The notes: a model not told the origin generated them from the sequence alone. 64,000 bases of DNA from Burkholderiaceae bacterium (GCA_019745555.1 JAIESX010000006.1:62001-126000), one strand, 5' to 3'; positions 19,724 through 29,815 are shown, counted from the first letter of the stretch. Program-made: numbers and translations.

Positions 19724-21199
19724 ATGGGTCTGCTGAGCCTGGCCATCTGGTTGCCGATCGCTTTCGGCGTGCTGCTGCTCGTCCTCGGGCGCGACGAACA
19801 GGCGCGCGTCGTGCGCTGGGTCGCATTTGTCGGCGCGCTGGCGAGCTTCCTCGTCACCATTCCGCTCTACACGGGTTTCCAGCTCGGCACCGCCGAGATG
19901 CAGTTCGTCGAGGAACTGGTCTGGATGGAGCGTTTCAACGTCTACTACCACCTGGGCGTGGACGGCATCTCGCTCTGGTTCGTGCTGCTGACGGCCTTCA
20001 TCACCGTCATCGTGGTGATCGCGGGCTGGGAAGCCATCACCAGCCGCGTGAACCAGTACATGGGCGCCTTCCTGATCCTCAGTGGCCTCATGATCGGTGT
20101 GTTCGCCGCGCTCGACGGCCTGCTGTTCTACGTCTTCTTCGAAGCCACGCTGATCCCGATGTACCTGATCATCGGCATCTGGGGCGGCCCGAACAAGATC
20201 TACGCGGCCTTCAAGTTCTTCCTCTACACCCTGCTCGGTTCGCTGCTGCTGCTGGTCGCGCTGATCTACCTCTACGTCAAGTCGGGGGGCAGCTTCGACA
20301 TCCAGACCTGGCACGTCCTGCCGCTGGATGGTCCCACGCAGACGCTGATCTTCTTCGCCTTCTTCGCGGCCTTTGCCGTCAAGGTGCCGATGTGGCCGGT
20401 CCACACCTGGCTGCCCGACGTGCACGTGGAAGCGCCCACGGGCGGCTCCGCCGTGCTGGCGGCCATCATGCTCAAGCTGGGTGCCTACGGTTTCCTGCGT
20501 TTCTCCATGCCCATCGCGCCCGATGCGGCGCATGAGTGGGCCTGGCTCATGATCGCGCTCTCGCTGATCGCCGTGATCTACGTGGGCCTGGTCGCCATGG
20601 TGCAGCAGGACATGAAGAAGCTCGTGGCCTACTCGTCCGTGGCCCACATGGGCTTCGTGACCCTGGGCTTCTTCATCTTCAACGACCTCGGCGTGGCCGG
20701 CGGCCTGGTGCAGATGATCGCGCACGGCTTCGTCTCGGGCGCCATGTTCCTGTGCATCGGCGTGCTCTACGACCGCGTGCACTCGCGCGAGATCGCGAGC
20801 TACGGCGGCGTGATCAACACCATGCCCAAGTTCACGGCCTTCGCGCTGCTGTTCGCCATGGCCAACTGCGGCCTGCCGGCCACCGCCGGCTTCGTGGGCG
20901 AGTGGATGGTCATCCTGGGCGCCGTCAAGGCCAACTTCTGGCTCGGCCTGGCCGCGGCCACCGCGCTGATCTTCGGCGCCGCCTACACGCTGTGGATGTT
21001 CAAGCGCGTCTACCTCGGCCCCGTGGCCAACGACGACGTCAGGGGCCTGAGCGACATCAACAGCCGCGAATTCCTCATGCTCACGCTGCTGGCCATTGCC
21101 GTGCTGTGGATGGGCATCCATCCCAAGCCCTTCACCGACGTGATGGACAGCTCGGTGGCCGAGCTGCTCAAGCACGTGGCGCAGTCGAAGCTGAACTGA
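19724..21199 (+). CDS. nuoM: NADH-quinone oxidoreductase subunit M
   Basis: NuoM is the middle antiporter-like pump. The 491-residue, about 14-helix protein has [17 protein letters not shown] (key glutamate), [38 protein letters not shown] and [18 protein letters not shown] before the ATG is a good ribosome site. nuoN follows after 16 bp. Confidence 0.98.
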   Translation: MGLLSLAIWLPIAFGVLLLVLGRDEQARVVRWVAFVGALASFLVTIPLYTGFQLGTAEMQFVEELVWMERFNVYYHLGVDGISLWFVLLTAFITVIVVIAGWEAITSRVNQYMGAFLILSGLMIGVFAALDGLLFYVFFEATLIPMYLIIGIWGGPNKIYAAFKFFLYTLLGSLLLLVALIYLYVKSGGSFDIQTWHVLPLDGPTQTLIFFAFFAAFAVKVPMWPVHTWLPDVHVEAPTGGSAVLAAIMLKLGAYGFLRFSMPIAPDAAHEWAWLMIALSLIAVIYVGLVAMVQQDMKKLVAYSSVAHMGFVTLGFFIFNDLGVAGGLVQMIAHGFVSGAMFLCIGVLYDRVHSREIASYGGVINTMPKFTAFALLFAMANCGLPATAGFVGEWMVILGAVKANFWLGLAAATALIFGAAYTLWMFKRVYLGPVANDDVRGLSDINSREFLMLTLLAIAVLWMGIHPKPFTDVMDSSVAELLKHVAQSKLN

Positions 21200-21215
21200 A
21201 TTTGAGAGAACCAAG

Positions 21216-22703
21216 ATGACTGACCTACTCAGCTGGATCGCGGTCTTCCCCGAGGTCATCCTCCTCGTCATGGCCTGCGCCGTGACGCTGCTGGACCTGC
21301 TGGTCAAGAGCCGCCTGCGCACCGGCACCTATGTGCTGACCCTGGTGACCCTGGCCGTCGTCGCCGTGCTGCAGGGCGTCTACGCCAGCACCGGTGGCAC
21401 GCTCTACGGCCTGAACAACATGGTGGTCAGCGACCCCATGGGCAACTGGCTCAAGTGTTTCGCCACCATCGCCGTCATGGTGACCCTGGTCTACAGCCGC
21501 CCCTACGCGGGTGACCGCGACATGCTGCGCGGCGGTGAACTGTTCAGCCTGAGCCTGTTCGCCCTGCTGGGCATGTTCATCATGATCTCGGGCAACAACT
21601 TCCTGCTGATCTACCTGGGTCTGGAACTGCTCACGCTCTCCAGCTACGCCCTGGTGGCCCTGCGCCGCGACCACGCCGCTTCCACCGAAGCCGCCATGAA
21701 GTACTTCGTGCTGGGCGCGCTGGCCTCGGGCTTCCTGCTCTACGGCCTGTCCATGATGTACGGCGCCACCGGCACGCTGGACATCAACAAGGTCTTCGAC
21801 GCCATCTACTCCGGCCAGATCAACCAGCAGGTGCTGGTCTTCGGCCTGGTCTTCGTCGTCGCCGGCCTGGCCTTCAAGCTCGGCGTCGTGCCCTTCCACA
21901 TGTGGATCCCCGACGTCTACCAGGGTGCCCCCACCGCCATCACCCTGATGATCGGCGGCGCGCCCAAGCTCGCGGCCTTCGCCATCGTCATGCGCCTGCT
22001 GGTCGAGGGCATGCTGCCCCTGTGGTTCGACTGGCAGCAGATGCTCATGCTGCTGGCCATCGCCTCGCTGCTGGTCGGCAACCTGGCCGCCATCATGCAG
22101 ACCAACCTCAAGCGCATGCTGGCCTTCTCCACCATCGCGCAGATGGGCTTTGTGCTGCTGGGCCTGATCTCGGGCGTGGTCAACGGCAATGCCCTGTCCA
22201 CGGTCGACGCCTACAGCTCCACCATGTTCTACGTGGTCACCTATGTGCTGACCACGCTGGCCACCTTCGGCGTCATCCTGCTGCTGGCCCGCGAAGGCTT
22301 CGAGAGCGAGGAGATCGCCGACTTCGCCGGCCTGAACCAGCGCAGCCCGCTGTATGCCGCCATCATGGGCATCTGCCTGTTCTCGCTGGCCGGCATCCCG
22401 CCCATGGTGGGCTTCTACGCCAAGCTTTCCGTGCTGCAGGCCCTGATCGGTACCGGCCAGGGGTTGTACATCGGCCTGGCGGTCTACGCCGTCATCATGT
22501 CGCTGATCGGCGCCTTCTACTACCTGCGCGTCGTCAAGGTCATGTACTTCGACGAGCCCATCACCGCCACCACCGTCTCGGCGCCGCTGGACGTGCGTGC
22601 CGTGCTGTCCATCAACGGCCTGCTGGTGCTGGGCCTGGGCATCCTGCCCGGCGGCCTCATGGCCCTGTGCGCCCAGGCCGTGGCGGCCATGCTCACCACC
22701 TGA
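21216..22703 (+). CDS. nuoN: NADH-quinone oxidoreductase subunit N
   Basis: NuoN is the third antiporter-like pump, closest to NuoK. The 495-residue protein has the family motifs [19 protein letters not shown] (key glutamate), [36 protein letters not shown] and [13 protein letters not shown]. It is the last Nuo subunit of the operon; a DUF2818 gene begins 4 bp after its stop, so the transcript likely continues. Confidence 0.98.
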   Translation: MTDLLSWIAVFPEVILLVMACAVTLLDLLVKSRLRTGTYVLTLVTLAVVAVLQGVYASTGGTLYGLNNMVVSDPMGNWLKCFATIAVMVTLVYSRPYAGDRDMLRGGELFSLSLFALLGMFIMISGNNFLLIYLGLELLTLSSYALVALRRDHAASTEAAMKYFVLGALASGFLLYGLSMMYGATGTLDINKVFDAIYSGQINQQVLVFGLVFVVAGLAFKLGVVPFHMWIPDVYQGAPTAITLMIGGAPKLAAFAIVMRLLVEGMLPLWFDWQQMLMLLAIASLLVGNLAAIMQTNLKRMLAFSTIAQMGFVLLGLISGVVNGNALSTVDAYSSTMFYVVTYVLTTLATFGVILLLAREGFESEEIADFAGLNQRSPLYAAIMGICLFSLAGIPPMVGFYAKLSVLQALIGTGQGLYIGLAVYAVIMSLIGAFYYLRVVKVMYFDEPITATTVSAPLDVRAVLSINGLLVLGLGILPGGLMALCAQAVAAMLTT

Positions 22704-22707
22704 GTCG

Positions 22708-23010
22708 ATGACCCCGTCTGCTTCCGTCACCTTTCTCATCGTCCTCGCCCTGCTGGCGGCCAACCTGCCGTTCCTCAACGACCGCCTGCTGGCGGTCGTG
22801 CCGCTGAAGTTTCCCAAGAACCTGGCCATCCGCCTGCTGGAGCTCGTGGCGCTCTATTTCGTGGTGGGCGGCATCGGCCTGCTGCTGGAGCAGCGCCAGG
22901 GCCGCATCGCGCCCCAGGGCTGGGAGTTCTACGCCATCACGGCCGCGCTCTTCCTCACCCTGGCCTTCCCTGGCTTTGTCTGGCGTTACCTGTTCAAGCG
23001 CCACGCTTGA
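22708..23010 (+). CDS. DUF2818 family membrane protein
   Basis: A 100-residue protein with three predicted transmembrane helices (about residues 5-22, 42-60 and 75-95) and a basic end (KRHA). DUF2818 proteins are found almost only directly after nuoN in Burkholderiales and related groups, so a role in complex I assembly or stability is a reasonable guess, but none has been shown to my knowledge. The ATG is 4 bp after the nuoN stop codon. Confidence 0.88.
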   Translation: MTPSASVTFLIVLALLAANLPFLNDRLLAVVPLKFPKNLAIRLLELVALYFVVGGIGLLLEQRQGRIAPQGWEFYAITAALFLTLAFPGFVWRYLFKRHA

Positions 23011-23019
23011 GGGGCTGGC

Positions 23020-23610
23020 GTGGCTGACGATCGTCATCTGATCGAAGTGCGCGAGAGCAGCACCGAGCTGCTCAAGGGCAAGTTCCTCCACGCTTTCCGC
23101 GACACCGTACGCCTGCCCGACGGCAGCAGTGCCGTGCGCGAATATGTGAAGCACCCGGGCGCGGTCATGATCATCCCGCTGCTGCCGCAAGCTGATGGCA
23201 GCCTGCGCGTGGTGATCGAGCGCCAGTACCGCTATCCCGTGCAGCAGGTCATGATCGAGTTCCCCGCCGGCAAGCTGGACCCGGGCGAGGACGTGCTGGC
23301 CTGCGCACAGCGCGAGCTGCACGAGGAGACTGGTTACCGCGCTGCCGAATGGGCGCGCGCTGGCGTGCTGCACCCGGTGATCTCCTATTCCACCGAGTTC
23401 ATCGAGGTCTGGTTCGCACGCGGCCTCACGGCCGGCGAGCGTCAGCTCGATGCGGGCGAGTTTCTCGACGTCGGCACCGCCACTCTGGCCGAACTGCTGC
23501 AGTGGAGCCGCGAAGGCCTGCTCACCGACGCCAAGACCCTCACGGGCCTGCTCTGGCTGCAGAACGTCCTCTCGGGCGCGTGGTCTCTGGACTGGAAGCC
23601 GGCAGCCTGA
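23020..23610 (+). CDS. Nudix hydrolase, ADP-ribose pyrophosphatase-like
   Basis: The 196-residue protein has a complete Nudix box at about residues 84-106 (GKLDPGEDVLACAQRELHEETG) with the metal-binding REx2EE. The upstream part (VIERQYRYPVQQVMIEFPAG) matches NudF/ADP-ribose pyrophosphatases, which cleave ADP-ribose to AMP and ribose 5-phosphate. The start is GTG at 23020, 9 bp after DUF2818. Placement after the complex I genes is common in this order and may reflect NAD turnover, which is an inference. Confidence 0.9.
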   Translation: MADDRHLIEVRESSTELLKGKFLHAFRDTVRLPDGSSAVREYVKHPGAVMIIPLLPQADGSLRVVIERQYRYPVQQVMIEFPAGKLDPGEDVLACAQRELHEETGYRAAEWARAGVLHPVISYSTEFIEVWFARGLTAGERQLDAGEFLDVGTATLAELLQWSREGLLTDAKTLTGLLWLQNVLSGAWSLDWKPAA

Positions 23611-23635
23611 GACGCAGCCTGCCAAGATACGGCCC

Positions 23636-24094
23636 ATGAAAGTCTTCAACCTCCAGTGCAGCGCCTTGCATCGCTTCGAAGGCTGGTTCGCGTCCGAGGA
23701 AGACTACGCCAGCCAGGTCGAACGCGGCCTGCTCGAATGCCCGCTCTGCGCCGACAAGACCGTGCAGAAACTGCCCAGCGCCCCGCGCCTCAACCTCGGT
23801 GCCAGCGAGGCACCTGTCGCCCCCCAGGCGGGTCGGCAACAGGCGCTCGTGGCCGGTGATGCGGCCCAGGCCCTGCAGGCCGCCTGGCTGCAGATGGCGC
23901 GTCAGATCGTGAGCCAGACCGAGGACGTGGGCCCGCGCTTTGCCGAAGAGGCGCGCAAGATCCACTACGGCGAAAGCGAGGAACGCGGCATCCGCGGCCA
24001 GGCCTCGCGCGAGGAGACCGAGGCGCTGCTGGAGGAGGGCATTGCGGTGCTGCCGCTGCCTTTGCCAGAGGGGCTCAAGGGGCCGCTGCAGTAG
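23636..24094 (+). CDS. DUF1178 family protein
   Basis: A 152-residue soluble protein. Its N-terminus MKVFNLQCSALHRFEGWFASEEDY and the CPLC at about residues 41-44 look like a small zinc-ribbon module, with one cysteine and histidine near the start and two cysteines after. A helical middle and C-terminal half follow. DUF1178 has no firm function. It is the last gene of the nuo-linked run; nothing clear follows until 24221. Confidence 0.88.
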   Translation: MKVFNLQCSALHRFEGWFASEEDYASQVERGLLECPLCADKTVQKLPSAPRLNLGASEAPVAPQAGRQQALVAGDAAQALQAAWLQMARQIVSQTEDVGPRFAEEARKIHYGESEERGIRGQASREETEALLEEGIAVLPLPLPEGLKGPLQ

Positions 24095-24220
24095 GCGACA
24101 TGCTTGCTAGTAGGCATCTCTTGCACGCTGGGATGCGCCTCTTTGCGCCAGAGGTGTCCAGGATGCTAGAGCAAGATGGGGCGGCTAGGTTGTTCTTGAG
24201 ACGGGCGCCTGAACGATTCA

Positions 24221-24874
24221 TCAAGGTTTTGGCTGCTCGAGTTGCTTTCTCTCGATGGCATCGCGTGTTTTAGGTGCGGGTATGAGGCTGATAAATCGGG
24301 CCAGGCTGAGTAAGGTCATGAACAAGCCTACGCTGGCGTGGAAAAGCAGCACAAAAGCCCCAGTAGCGTTTTTGGGCAGCAGATCAAAATCGCCAAATGT
24401 TGTCATAGTGATGAAGCTGCTGTAAATCCCGCCGAAAACTGTACCCGCGCCAGACTGCCATTTGTGATCAAAATCGGCAGCCAACACCGTGTAGGTGCAG
24501 GCCAGCCAGAGAATGATCTCTAGATAGTTGTGCAGTAGCAGCAACACGATACGGCGGTACCCTTCCAGATGGTATTCGCCACCGGCCTTGACCACCCGAT
24601 ATTCATCGAAGAGCAAGACATTGGCTTGGTAGATAACGATCTCGAAGGTTCTCAGAAAACCGTAGCCCATGAGGAAATACCCAAGAGCGGGGTGTGGCGA
24701 GTACGCGGCAACGACGACCGCGATCAGCGAGAGCGCAAGGTGCATTAACACCCAGATATCTACAAATCGGGCGTTGATCGCCGACGGAAATATTCTGCGT
24801 ACAACCGCAAACAGCGAAATCTTTGCGAGGATGGCAAATACGCGTGACCAGAATTCAACAATAAACGAGGTCAT
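24221..24874 (-). CDS. Potassium-channel-like membrane protein with unusual filter
   Basis: The 217-residue protein has four or five hydrophobic segments (about residues 40-58, 63-85, 108-130 and 171-197) with a pore-loop-like stretch before the last: YSSFITMTTFGDFDLLPKNATG at 151-172. This resembles the pore and filter of two-helix-type potassium channels (consensus TxTTVGYGDxxP), but the Gly-Tyr-Gly is replaced by Gly-Asp-Phe. Selectivity is therefore uncertain. Base composition is clearly more AT-rich than the neighbours and the gene stands alone, which suggests acquisition by transfer. It could be a degenerate or non-selective channel. Confidence 0.55.
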   Translation of the reverse strand: MTSFIVEFWSRVFAILAKISLFAVVRRIFPSAINARFVDIWVLMHLALSLIAVVVAAYSPHPALGYFLMGYGFLRTFEIVIYQANVLLFDEYRVVKAGGEYHLEGYRRIVLLLLHNYLEIILWLACTYTVLAADFDHKWQSGAGTVFGGIYSSFITMTTFGDFDLLPKNATGAFVLLFHASVGLFMTLLSLARFISLIPAPKTRDAIERKQLEQPKP

Positions 24875-25026
24875 AGAGAAATCTCGGCGTTAGAGATAAC
24901 CAACTGCGCAGTGAGGAGTTGGTCGCAGGGAGGCATTATCGGCGCTGGCTTAGGAGTATCAGATCCACCAGCCCTGAGTGCGCGAGATCCGGGCAGACAC
25001 GCTCCTGGGGTCCAATGGGTGCGTAC

Positions 25027-26805
25027 CTAGCTCTTGAACTGCAGCGCCGCCAGCCGCGCATACAAGCCATTCGCCTGCACCAGCGCCGCATGCGTGCCCT
25101 GTTCCACCAGCCGCCCCTGGTCGATCACCACGATGCGGTCGGCTTGCTGCACCGTGGCCAGGCGGTGCGCGATCACCAGCGTCGTGCGGTCGCGCATGGC
25201 GGATTCCAGTGCCGCCTGCACCATGCGTTCGCTCTCGGCGTCGAGCGCGCTGGTCGCTTCATCGAGCAGCATCAGTGGTGCATTCTTGAGCATGGCGCGG
25301 GCGATCGCAATGCGCTGGCGCTGGCCGCCGGAGAGGCGCACACCCCGTTCACCGAGGAAGGTGTCGTAGCCCTGGGGCAGGGCGCGGATGAAATCGTCGG
25401 CATAGGCGGCGCGGGCCGCGGCGCGTACTTCCTCGTCGCTCGCATCCGGTCGGCCGTAGCGGATGTTTTCCAGCGCGCTGGCCGAGAAGAGCACGGGCTC
25501 CTGCGGCACCAGGGCCATGCGGGCACGCAGGTCCTGCAGCTTCACCGCCGTGATGGGCACGCCGTCGAGCACGATGCGGCCAGCTTGCGGGTCGTAGAAG
25601 CGCAGCAGCAGCTGCAGCACCGTACTCTTGCCTGCGCCACTGGGTCCGACCAGGGCCACGGTCTCGCCGGGACGCACATCCAGCGTGAAATCGGCCAGCG
25701 CGGCCTGGGCCGGGCGTGAGGGGTAGTGGAAGGTGACGGCCTCGAAGCGCAGGGCGCTGGGGCCTTGTGCCGGCGGCAGAGCCAGGGGCTGGGCGGGCGA
25801 GGCGATGGGCGAGCGCAGATGCAGCAGCTCCATCAGGCGCTCGGTGGCGCCGGCCGCGCGCAGCAGCTCGCCATAGACCTCGCCGAGCACGGCGAAGGCA
25901 CCGGCCAGCATGAGGATGTAGACCACGGTCTGGCCCAGGTGGCCGGCGCTGATCTGGCCGGCGATCACGGCCTGCGTGCCCTGGTAGAGCCCCCAGAGCA
26001 GGGCACCGGAGGTGGCGACGATGATGAAGCCCATGAGCGTGGCACGGGCGCGCACGCGGCGGCGCGCGGTGGCAAAGGCGTTCTCGGTGGCGTTGTCGAA
26101 GCGCTGCGTCTCGCGTGTCTCGGCGGTGTAGCCCTGGACCACGGGGATGGCGTTGAGCACTTCGGCAGCGATGGCGCTGGAGTCGGCCACGCGGTCCTGG
26201 CTGGCGCGCGAGAGCCGGCGCACACGGCGGCCGAACCAGACGCTGGGTGCCACCACGAGCAGCAGCACACCCAGGACCTGGGCCATGATCAGCGGGTTGG
26301 TCCAGATCAACATGGCCAGCGCGCCCAGACCTGTCACGCTGCTGCGCAGGCCCATGGAGAAGGACGAGCCCACCACGGTCTGTACCAGCGTGGTGTCGGT
26401 GGTCAGGCGCGACAGCACCTCGCCGGTCTGGGTGGTCTCGAAGAACTCGGGGCTCTGCTGCAGCACATGGGCGTAGACGGCGTTGCGCACGTCGGCCGTG
26501 ACGCGCTCGCCCAGCCAGCTCATGAGGTAGAAGCGCACGGCCGAGAACACGCCCATGGCCGCGGCCACGGCGAAGAGCAGGGCGAAGTGCTCACGCAGGG
26601 CCAGCAGCTGCGTGCCCCGGTCCTGCGGGGCCAGACCCCCGTCAATCAGCTCGCGCAACGCGAGCGGGAAGACCAGTGTGGCGGCCGCAGCCAGGAAGAG
26701 GAAGAGCAGGGCCAGCGCGATCTGCAGCTTGTAGGGCCGCAGAAAGGGGCGCAGGCCGCTGAGCGAACGCGGATGGGCGCGGGGGCGGGAGCTGTCGGCA
26801 GGCAT
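25027..26805 (-). CDS. ABC exporter, fused permease and ATPase (MsbA/LipA-type)
   Basis: The 592-residue half-transporter has an N-terminal six-helix ABC_membrane domain (about residues 25-310) and a C-terminal ATPase. The ATPase has Walker A GPSGAGKST near residue 390, signature LSGGQRQRIAIARAML, Walker B PLMLLDEATSALD and the switch histidine in LVIAHRL. It should work as a homodimer and export a lipid, drug or peptide; the sequence does not say which. It is alone on the minus strand, followed upstream by cheV in the same direction with a 43-bp gap. Confidence 0.93.
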   Translation of the reverse strand: MPADSSRPRAHPRSLSGLRPFLRPYKLQIALALLFLFLAAAATLVFPLALRELIDGGLAPQDRGTQLLALREHFALLFAVAAAMGVFSAVRFYLMSWLGERVTADVRNAVYAHVLQQSPEFFETTQTGEVLSRLTTDTTLVQTVVGSSFSMGLRSSVTGLGALAMLIWTNPLIMAQVLGVLLLVVAPSVWFGRRVRRLSRASQDRVADSSAIAAEVLNAIPVVQGYTAETRETQRFDNATENAFATARRRVRARATLMGFIIVATSGALLWGLYQGTQAVIAGQISAGHLGQTVVYILMLAGAFAVLGEVYGELLRAAGATERLMELLHLRSPIASPAQPLALPPAQGPSALRFEAVTFHYPSRPAQAALADFTLDVRPGETVALVGPSGAGKSTVLQLLLRFYDPQAGRIVLDGVPITAVKLQDLRARMALVPQEPVLFSASALENIRYGRPDASDEEVRAAARAAYADDFIRALPQGYDTFLGERGVRLSGGQRQRIAIARAMLKNAPLMLLDEATSALDAESERMVQAALESAMRDRTTLVIAHRLATVQQADRIVVIDQGRLVEQGTHAALVQANGLYARLAALQFKS

Positions 26806-26848
26806 GCAGCAAGCATACCCGGCACCCGTGGCAGGGGGACAGCCGGCT

Positions 26849-27814
26849 TCAGCTGCGCATGGCCAGCACGTCGCGCAGCTTGTCGGCCAGCTCGTCGATG
26901 TGGAACTTGGCGATGTAGGCGTCGGCGCCCGCGCTCTGGGCCTGCAACTCGCTGGCGCTGCCCGTGAGCGAGGAGTGGACCACCACAGGGATGCCCGCGT
27001 ACTGCAGGTCGGCCTTGAGCTGGCGCGTGAGCGTGAAGCCGTCCATCTCGGGCATTTCCAGGTCGGTCAGCAGCAGGGCCACCTTGTCGCGGGCGGTCTT
27101 GCCCTCGGCCTTGGCCTGGGCGGCCAGGCCCTGCAGGCGTTCCCAGGCTTCCCTGCCGCTACGCGTCATGATGAAGTTCACGCCCAGCGAGCCCAGTCCC
27201 TTCTCGATCAGGCTGCGCGCCATGGCCGAGTCGTCGGCCACCACCACCACGCTGCCCGGCGGCAGCTCGATGCGCCCGCCCGAAGCCTTCTCGAACTTGG
27301 CGGTCTGGTCGGGCATCACGTCCTGCAGGATGCGCTCCACGTCCAGAATCTGGGCCAGGCGCGAATCCTCGGCGTCGCCGTCAATGCGCGCGATGCTGGT
27401 CACGAGTTCGCCGCCGCGGCCTTCGGCCGAGAGCACATGCTTCCAGTCCACCTGCACGATCTCGGTGACTTCCTCCACGGCGAAGCCCTGGGTGGTGCGC
27501 GCAAACTCGGTCACCAGCAGGATGCCGTCGCCCGACTTGCGGGTGCAGCCCGTGAGGGCCGGCAGGTCGATCACGGTGATGATCTGGCCACGGATATTGG
27601 CCACGCCCAACACGTGCGGCGGCGCGTTGACCATCTGGGTCAGCGTGGGCATGACCATGATTTCGCGCACCTTGAAGACATTGATGCCGAAGAGCTCGCG
27701 CCGGTCGGTGCCGGCCGCTTCACCCAGGCGGAACAGCAGCAGTTCGAATTTGTTGCTGCCGGCCTGGCCGGCACGGGCGTCGTTGCCACGGGAGGAGGGG
27801 GAGGATGCGTTCAT
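26849..27814 (-). CDS. cheV: Chemotaxis protein CheV (CheW-receiver fusion)
   Basis: CheV couples receptors to CheA and is tuned by phosphorylation. The 321-residue protein has an N-terminal CheW-like domain (ELFGINVFKVREI..., IRGQIITVIDLPAL) and a C-terminal receiver domain with VVADDSAMARSLI, the phosphorylated aspartate in LLTDLEMPEMDGF, the serine in VVHSS and the lysine in YIAKFHID. The start at 27814 is preceded by an AGGA-type site; longer in-frame starts give a basic, unconserved leader. No other chemotaxis gene is nearby. Confidence 0.93.
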   Translation of the reverse strand: MNASSPSSRGNDARAGQAGSNKFELLLFRLGEAAGTDRRELFGINVFKVREIMVMPTLTQMVNAPPHVLGVANIRGQIITVIDLPALTGCTRKSGDGILLVTEFARTTQGFAVEEVTEIVQVDWKHVLSAEGRGGELVTSIARIDGDAEDSRLAQILDVERILQDVMPDQTAKFEKASGGRIELPPGSVVVVADDSAMARSLIEKGLGSLGVNFIMTRSGREAWERLQGLAAQAKAEGKTARDKVALLLTDLEMPEMDGFTLTRQLKADLQYAGIPVVVHSSLTGSASELQAQSAGADAYIAKFHIDELADKLRDVLAMRS

Positions 27815-27950
27815 GCGGGCGGTCCTGTGGGGTTTGCTGGAGAGCGTAGCCGTTAGTGTCGCAGACGGCAAGCCGGGCCGGCGATACCCCCGTGCACAAG
27901 TGCGCAAGAATCGGGTGGCCGGTCCCTGTTCCTGGCCTCAAAATCACACC

Positions 27951-28844
27951 ATGTCCACCGCCAGCCTGATCCAGCTCCTCTCGCTTGCCGCCATCTGGGG
28001 CGCATCCTTCCTCTTCATGCGCGCGACCGTGCCGGTGTTCGGCCCGGCCTGGCTGATCGAGGCGCGGGTGCTGCTGGGTGCGCTGCTGCTCTGGGGCGTG
28101 GCGCGCTGGCTGCGCCAGCCCCTGGTCTGGAAGGGCCAGGGCCGCCACTACGCGGTGCTGGGCCTGTTCAACACGGCCTTGCCCTTCCTGCTCTTTGCCT
28201 ATGCCGCGCGCACCCTGCCGGCCTCCATCCTGTCCATCCTCAACGCCACCGGTCCGATCTGGGGGGCGCTGATCGCCGCGCTCTGGCAGCGCACGCCACT
28301 GAGTCCGCGTGCGGCCCTGGGCATGCTGCTGGGCGTGGCCGGAGTGGCCCTGCTGCTGGGGGTGGACCCGGCCGCGCTGCAGCCCAGCGCGGGCTGGGCC
28401 ATTGCCGCCACGCTGGCGGCCACGGGCTGCTATGGCCTGGCCAGCAACTACGCCCGTGTGGCGCCCACCCAGGGGCCGTTGGCCAATGCGCACGGCAGCA
28501 TGTGGGCCGCCGTGCTCTGGGTGCTGCCCCTGCTGCCCTGGCTGCCGGCACCGGCCACGCCCGGCCCCACGGCGCTGGCCATGGTGGCCGCGCTGGGCCT
28601 GCTCTGCACCGGCCTGGCCTATCTGCTGTATTTCCGCCTGGTGGCCGACATCGGGGCCGCGCCCGCGCTCACCGTGGGCTTTCTGATCCCGCTGTTCGGC
28701 GTGCTCTGGGGCTGGCTCTTCCTCGGCGAGCCCGTGGGCTGGCACACCCTGGGCGGTGGCCTGGTGGTGCTGCTGGGGACGGCGCTGGTGACGGGCTTCG
28801 ACCCGCGCACGCTGTGGGCACGCAAGGAGCCGGCCCATGGATGA
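27951..28844 (+). CDS. EamA-family (DMT) transporter
   Basis: The 297-residue membrane protein has ten predicted helices in two EamA repeats: the first begins LLSLAAIWGASFLFMRATVPVFGP, the second ends GFLIPLFGVLWGWLFLGEPVGWHTLGGGLVVLLG. Members export amino acids, amines or other metabolites. The ATG at 27951 gives the normal N-terminus; the frame is open far upstream but that part is antisense to cheV and is not coding. Its last 8 bp overlap the next gene, so the two form an operon. Confidence 0.9.
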   Translation: MSTASLIQLLSLAAIWGASFLFMRATVPVFGPAWLIEARVLLGALLLWGVARWLRQPLVWKGQGRHYAVLGLFNTALPFLLFAYAARTLPASILSILNATGPIWGALIAALWQRTPLSPRAALGMLLGVAGVALLLGVDPAALQPSAGWAIAATLAATGCYGLASNYARVAPTQGPLANAHGSMWAAVLWVLPLLPWLPAPATPGPTALAMVAALGLLCTGLAYLLYFRLVADIGAAPALTVGFLIPLFGVLWGWLFLGEPVGWHTLGGGLVVLLGTALVTGFDPRTLWARKEPAHG

Positions 28845-29706
28845 GGCCCTGCTGGCCCAGCCCGCGCGCCAGTACGCGCTGGTGGCCCAGGCCATCCGCT
28901 ATCTGCGCGCGCACGCGCAGCAGCAGCCCACGCTGGCCGAGGTCGCCGCTGCCGTGCACCTGAGCGAGCACCATCTGCAACGCGTCTTCGCCGCCTGGGC
29001 CGGCATCTCGCCCAAGCGCTTCCTGCAGTATCTGAGCAAGGAGCACGCGCTGGCTGCGCTGCGTGAGGCGCAGGACGTGCTGGGCGCAGCGCAGGCCAGC
29101 GGCCTCTCCGGTCCCGGGCGTCTGCATGACCTGCTGGTGAGCTGCGAGGCCATGACGCCGGGCGAGATCAAGAGCGGTGGTGCCGGTGTGGTCGTGGGCT
29201 GGGGCCAGGCCGGCACGCCCTTCGGCGACGTGCTCGCGGGCTGGACGCTGCGCGGCATCTGCTACCTGGCCTTTCTCGACGACGACGCGGCGCCACGCCT
29301 GCAGGAGCTGCGCAGTGCCTGGCCCGCCGCCGAGCTGCGGCAGAACGATGCCGAGGCGCAGCGCCTGATGGACCTGGTGTTTCCCGCCACGCCGCAGCCG
29401 GGGCGCCTGCATCTGCTGCTGCGCGGCACCAACTTCCAGCTCAAGGTCTGGGAGGCGTTGCTGCGCCTGCCGCCGGGGCGGCGGGTGTCTTACACCCAGC
29501 TCGCGGCGCTGGCAGGTCAGCCCAGGGCCCAGCGTGCCGTGGGCAGCGCACTGGCGGCCAACACGATTGGCTACCTCATTCCCTGCCACCGCGTGATCCG
29601 TGAGAGCGGAGAGAGCGGTCACTACCGCTGGGGTGATGAGCGCAAGAGCGCCATGCTGGCCTGGGAGGCCGCGGCCTCTACACCCATGGCGGCCGAGCGT
29701 GCATAG
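28837..29706 (+). CDS. AraC-type HTH / methylated-DNA-[protein]-cysteine S-methyltransferase (Ada-like)
   Basis: The 289-residue protein joins an AraC helix-turn-helix domain (about residues 15-95, PTLAEVAAAVHLSEHHLQRVFAAWAGISPKRFLQYL) to an O6-alkylguanine methyltransferase domain (about 195-275) with the active-site IPCHRVIR. It lacks the N-terminal zinc/cysteine phosphotriester-repair domain of E. coli Ada. So it can be expected to repair O6-methylguanine and bind DNA, but not to be switched on by methyl phosphotriesters in the Ada way. It overlaps the EamA gene by 8 bp. Confidence 0.92.
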   Translation: MDEALLAQPARQYALVAQAIRYLRAHAQQQPTLAEVAAAVHLSEHHLQRVFAAWAGISPKRFLQYLSKEHALAALREAQDVLGAAQASGLSGPGRLHDLLVSCEAMTPGEIKSGGAGVVVGWGQAGTPFGDVLAGWTLRGICYLAFLDDDAAPRLQELRSAWPAAELRQNDAEAQRLMDLVFPATPQPGRLHLLLRGTNFQLKVWEALLRLPPGRRVSYTQLAALAGQPRAQRAVGSALAANTIGYLIPCHRVIRESGESGHYRWGDERKSAMLAWEAAASTPMAAERA

Positions 29707-29815
29707 GCCGCGTTAGAACCCGCACGCGGGCCCCGTGTTCTGTGGCGCGGCCTGCAGTAACGGGCCTGCTGGGGCAAGATCAACCAGTCTCTTGTCTTCC
29801 TCTCCCTCTGCATCC

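Noticed and set aside
17662..19860. Long minus-strand frame opposite nuoL
   Set aside because: His/Gln/Asp-rich antisense translation of nuoL, with no family features or ribosome site.
24100..24273. Small frame of 57 codons after the DUF1178 gene
   Set aside because: Basic peptide with no ribosome site or relatives known to me, and it runs into the channel gene on the other strand. Not enough support.
26964..27950. Upstream extension of the EamA transporter frame
   Set aside because: The part before 27951 is antisense to cheV and does not look like protein; the transporter N-terminus is complete from 27951.
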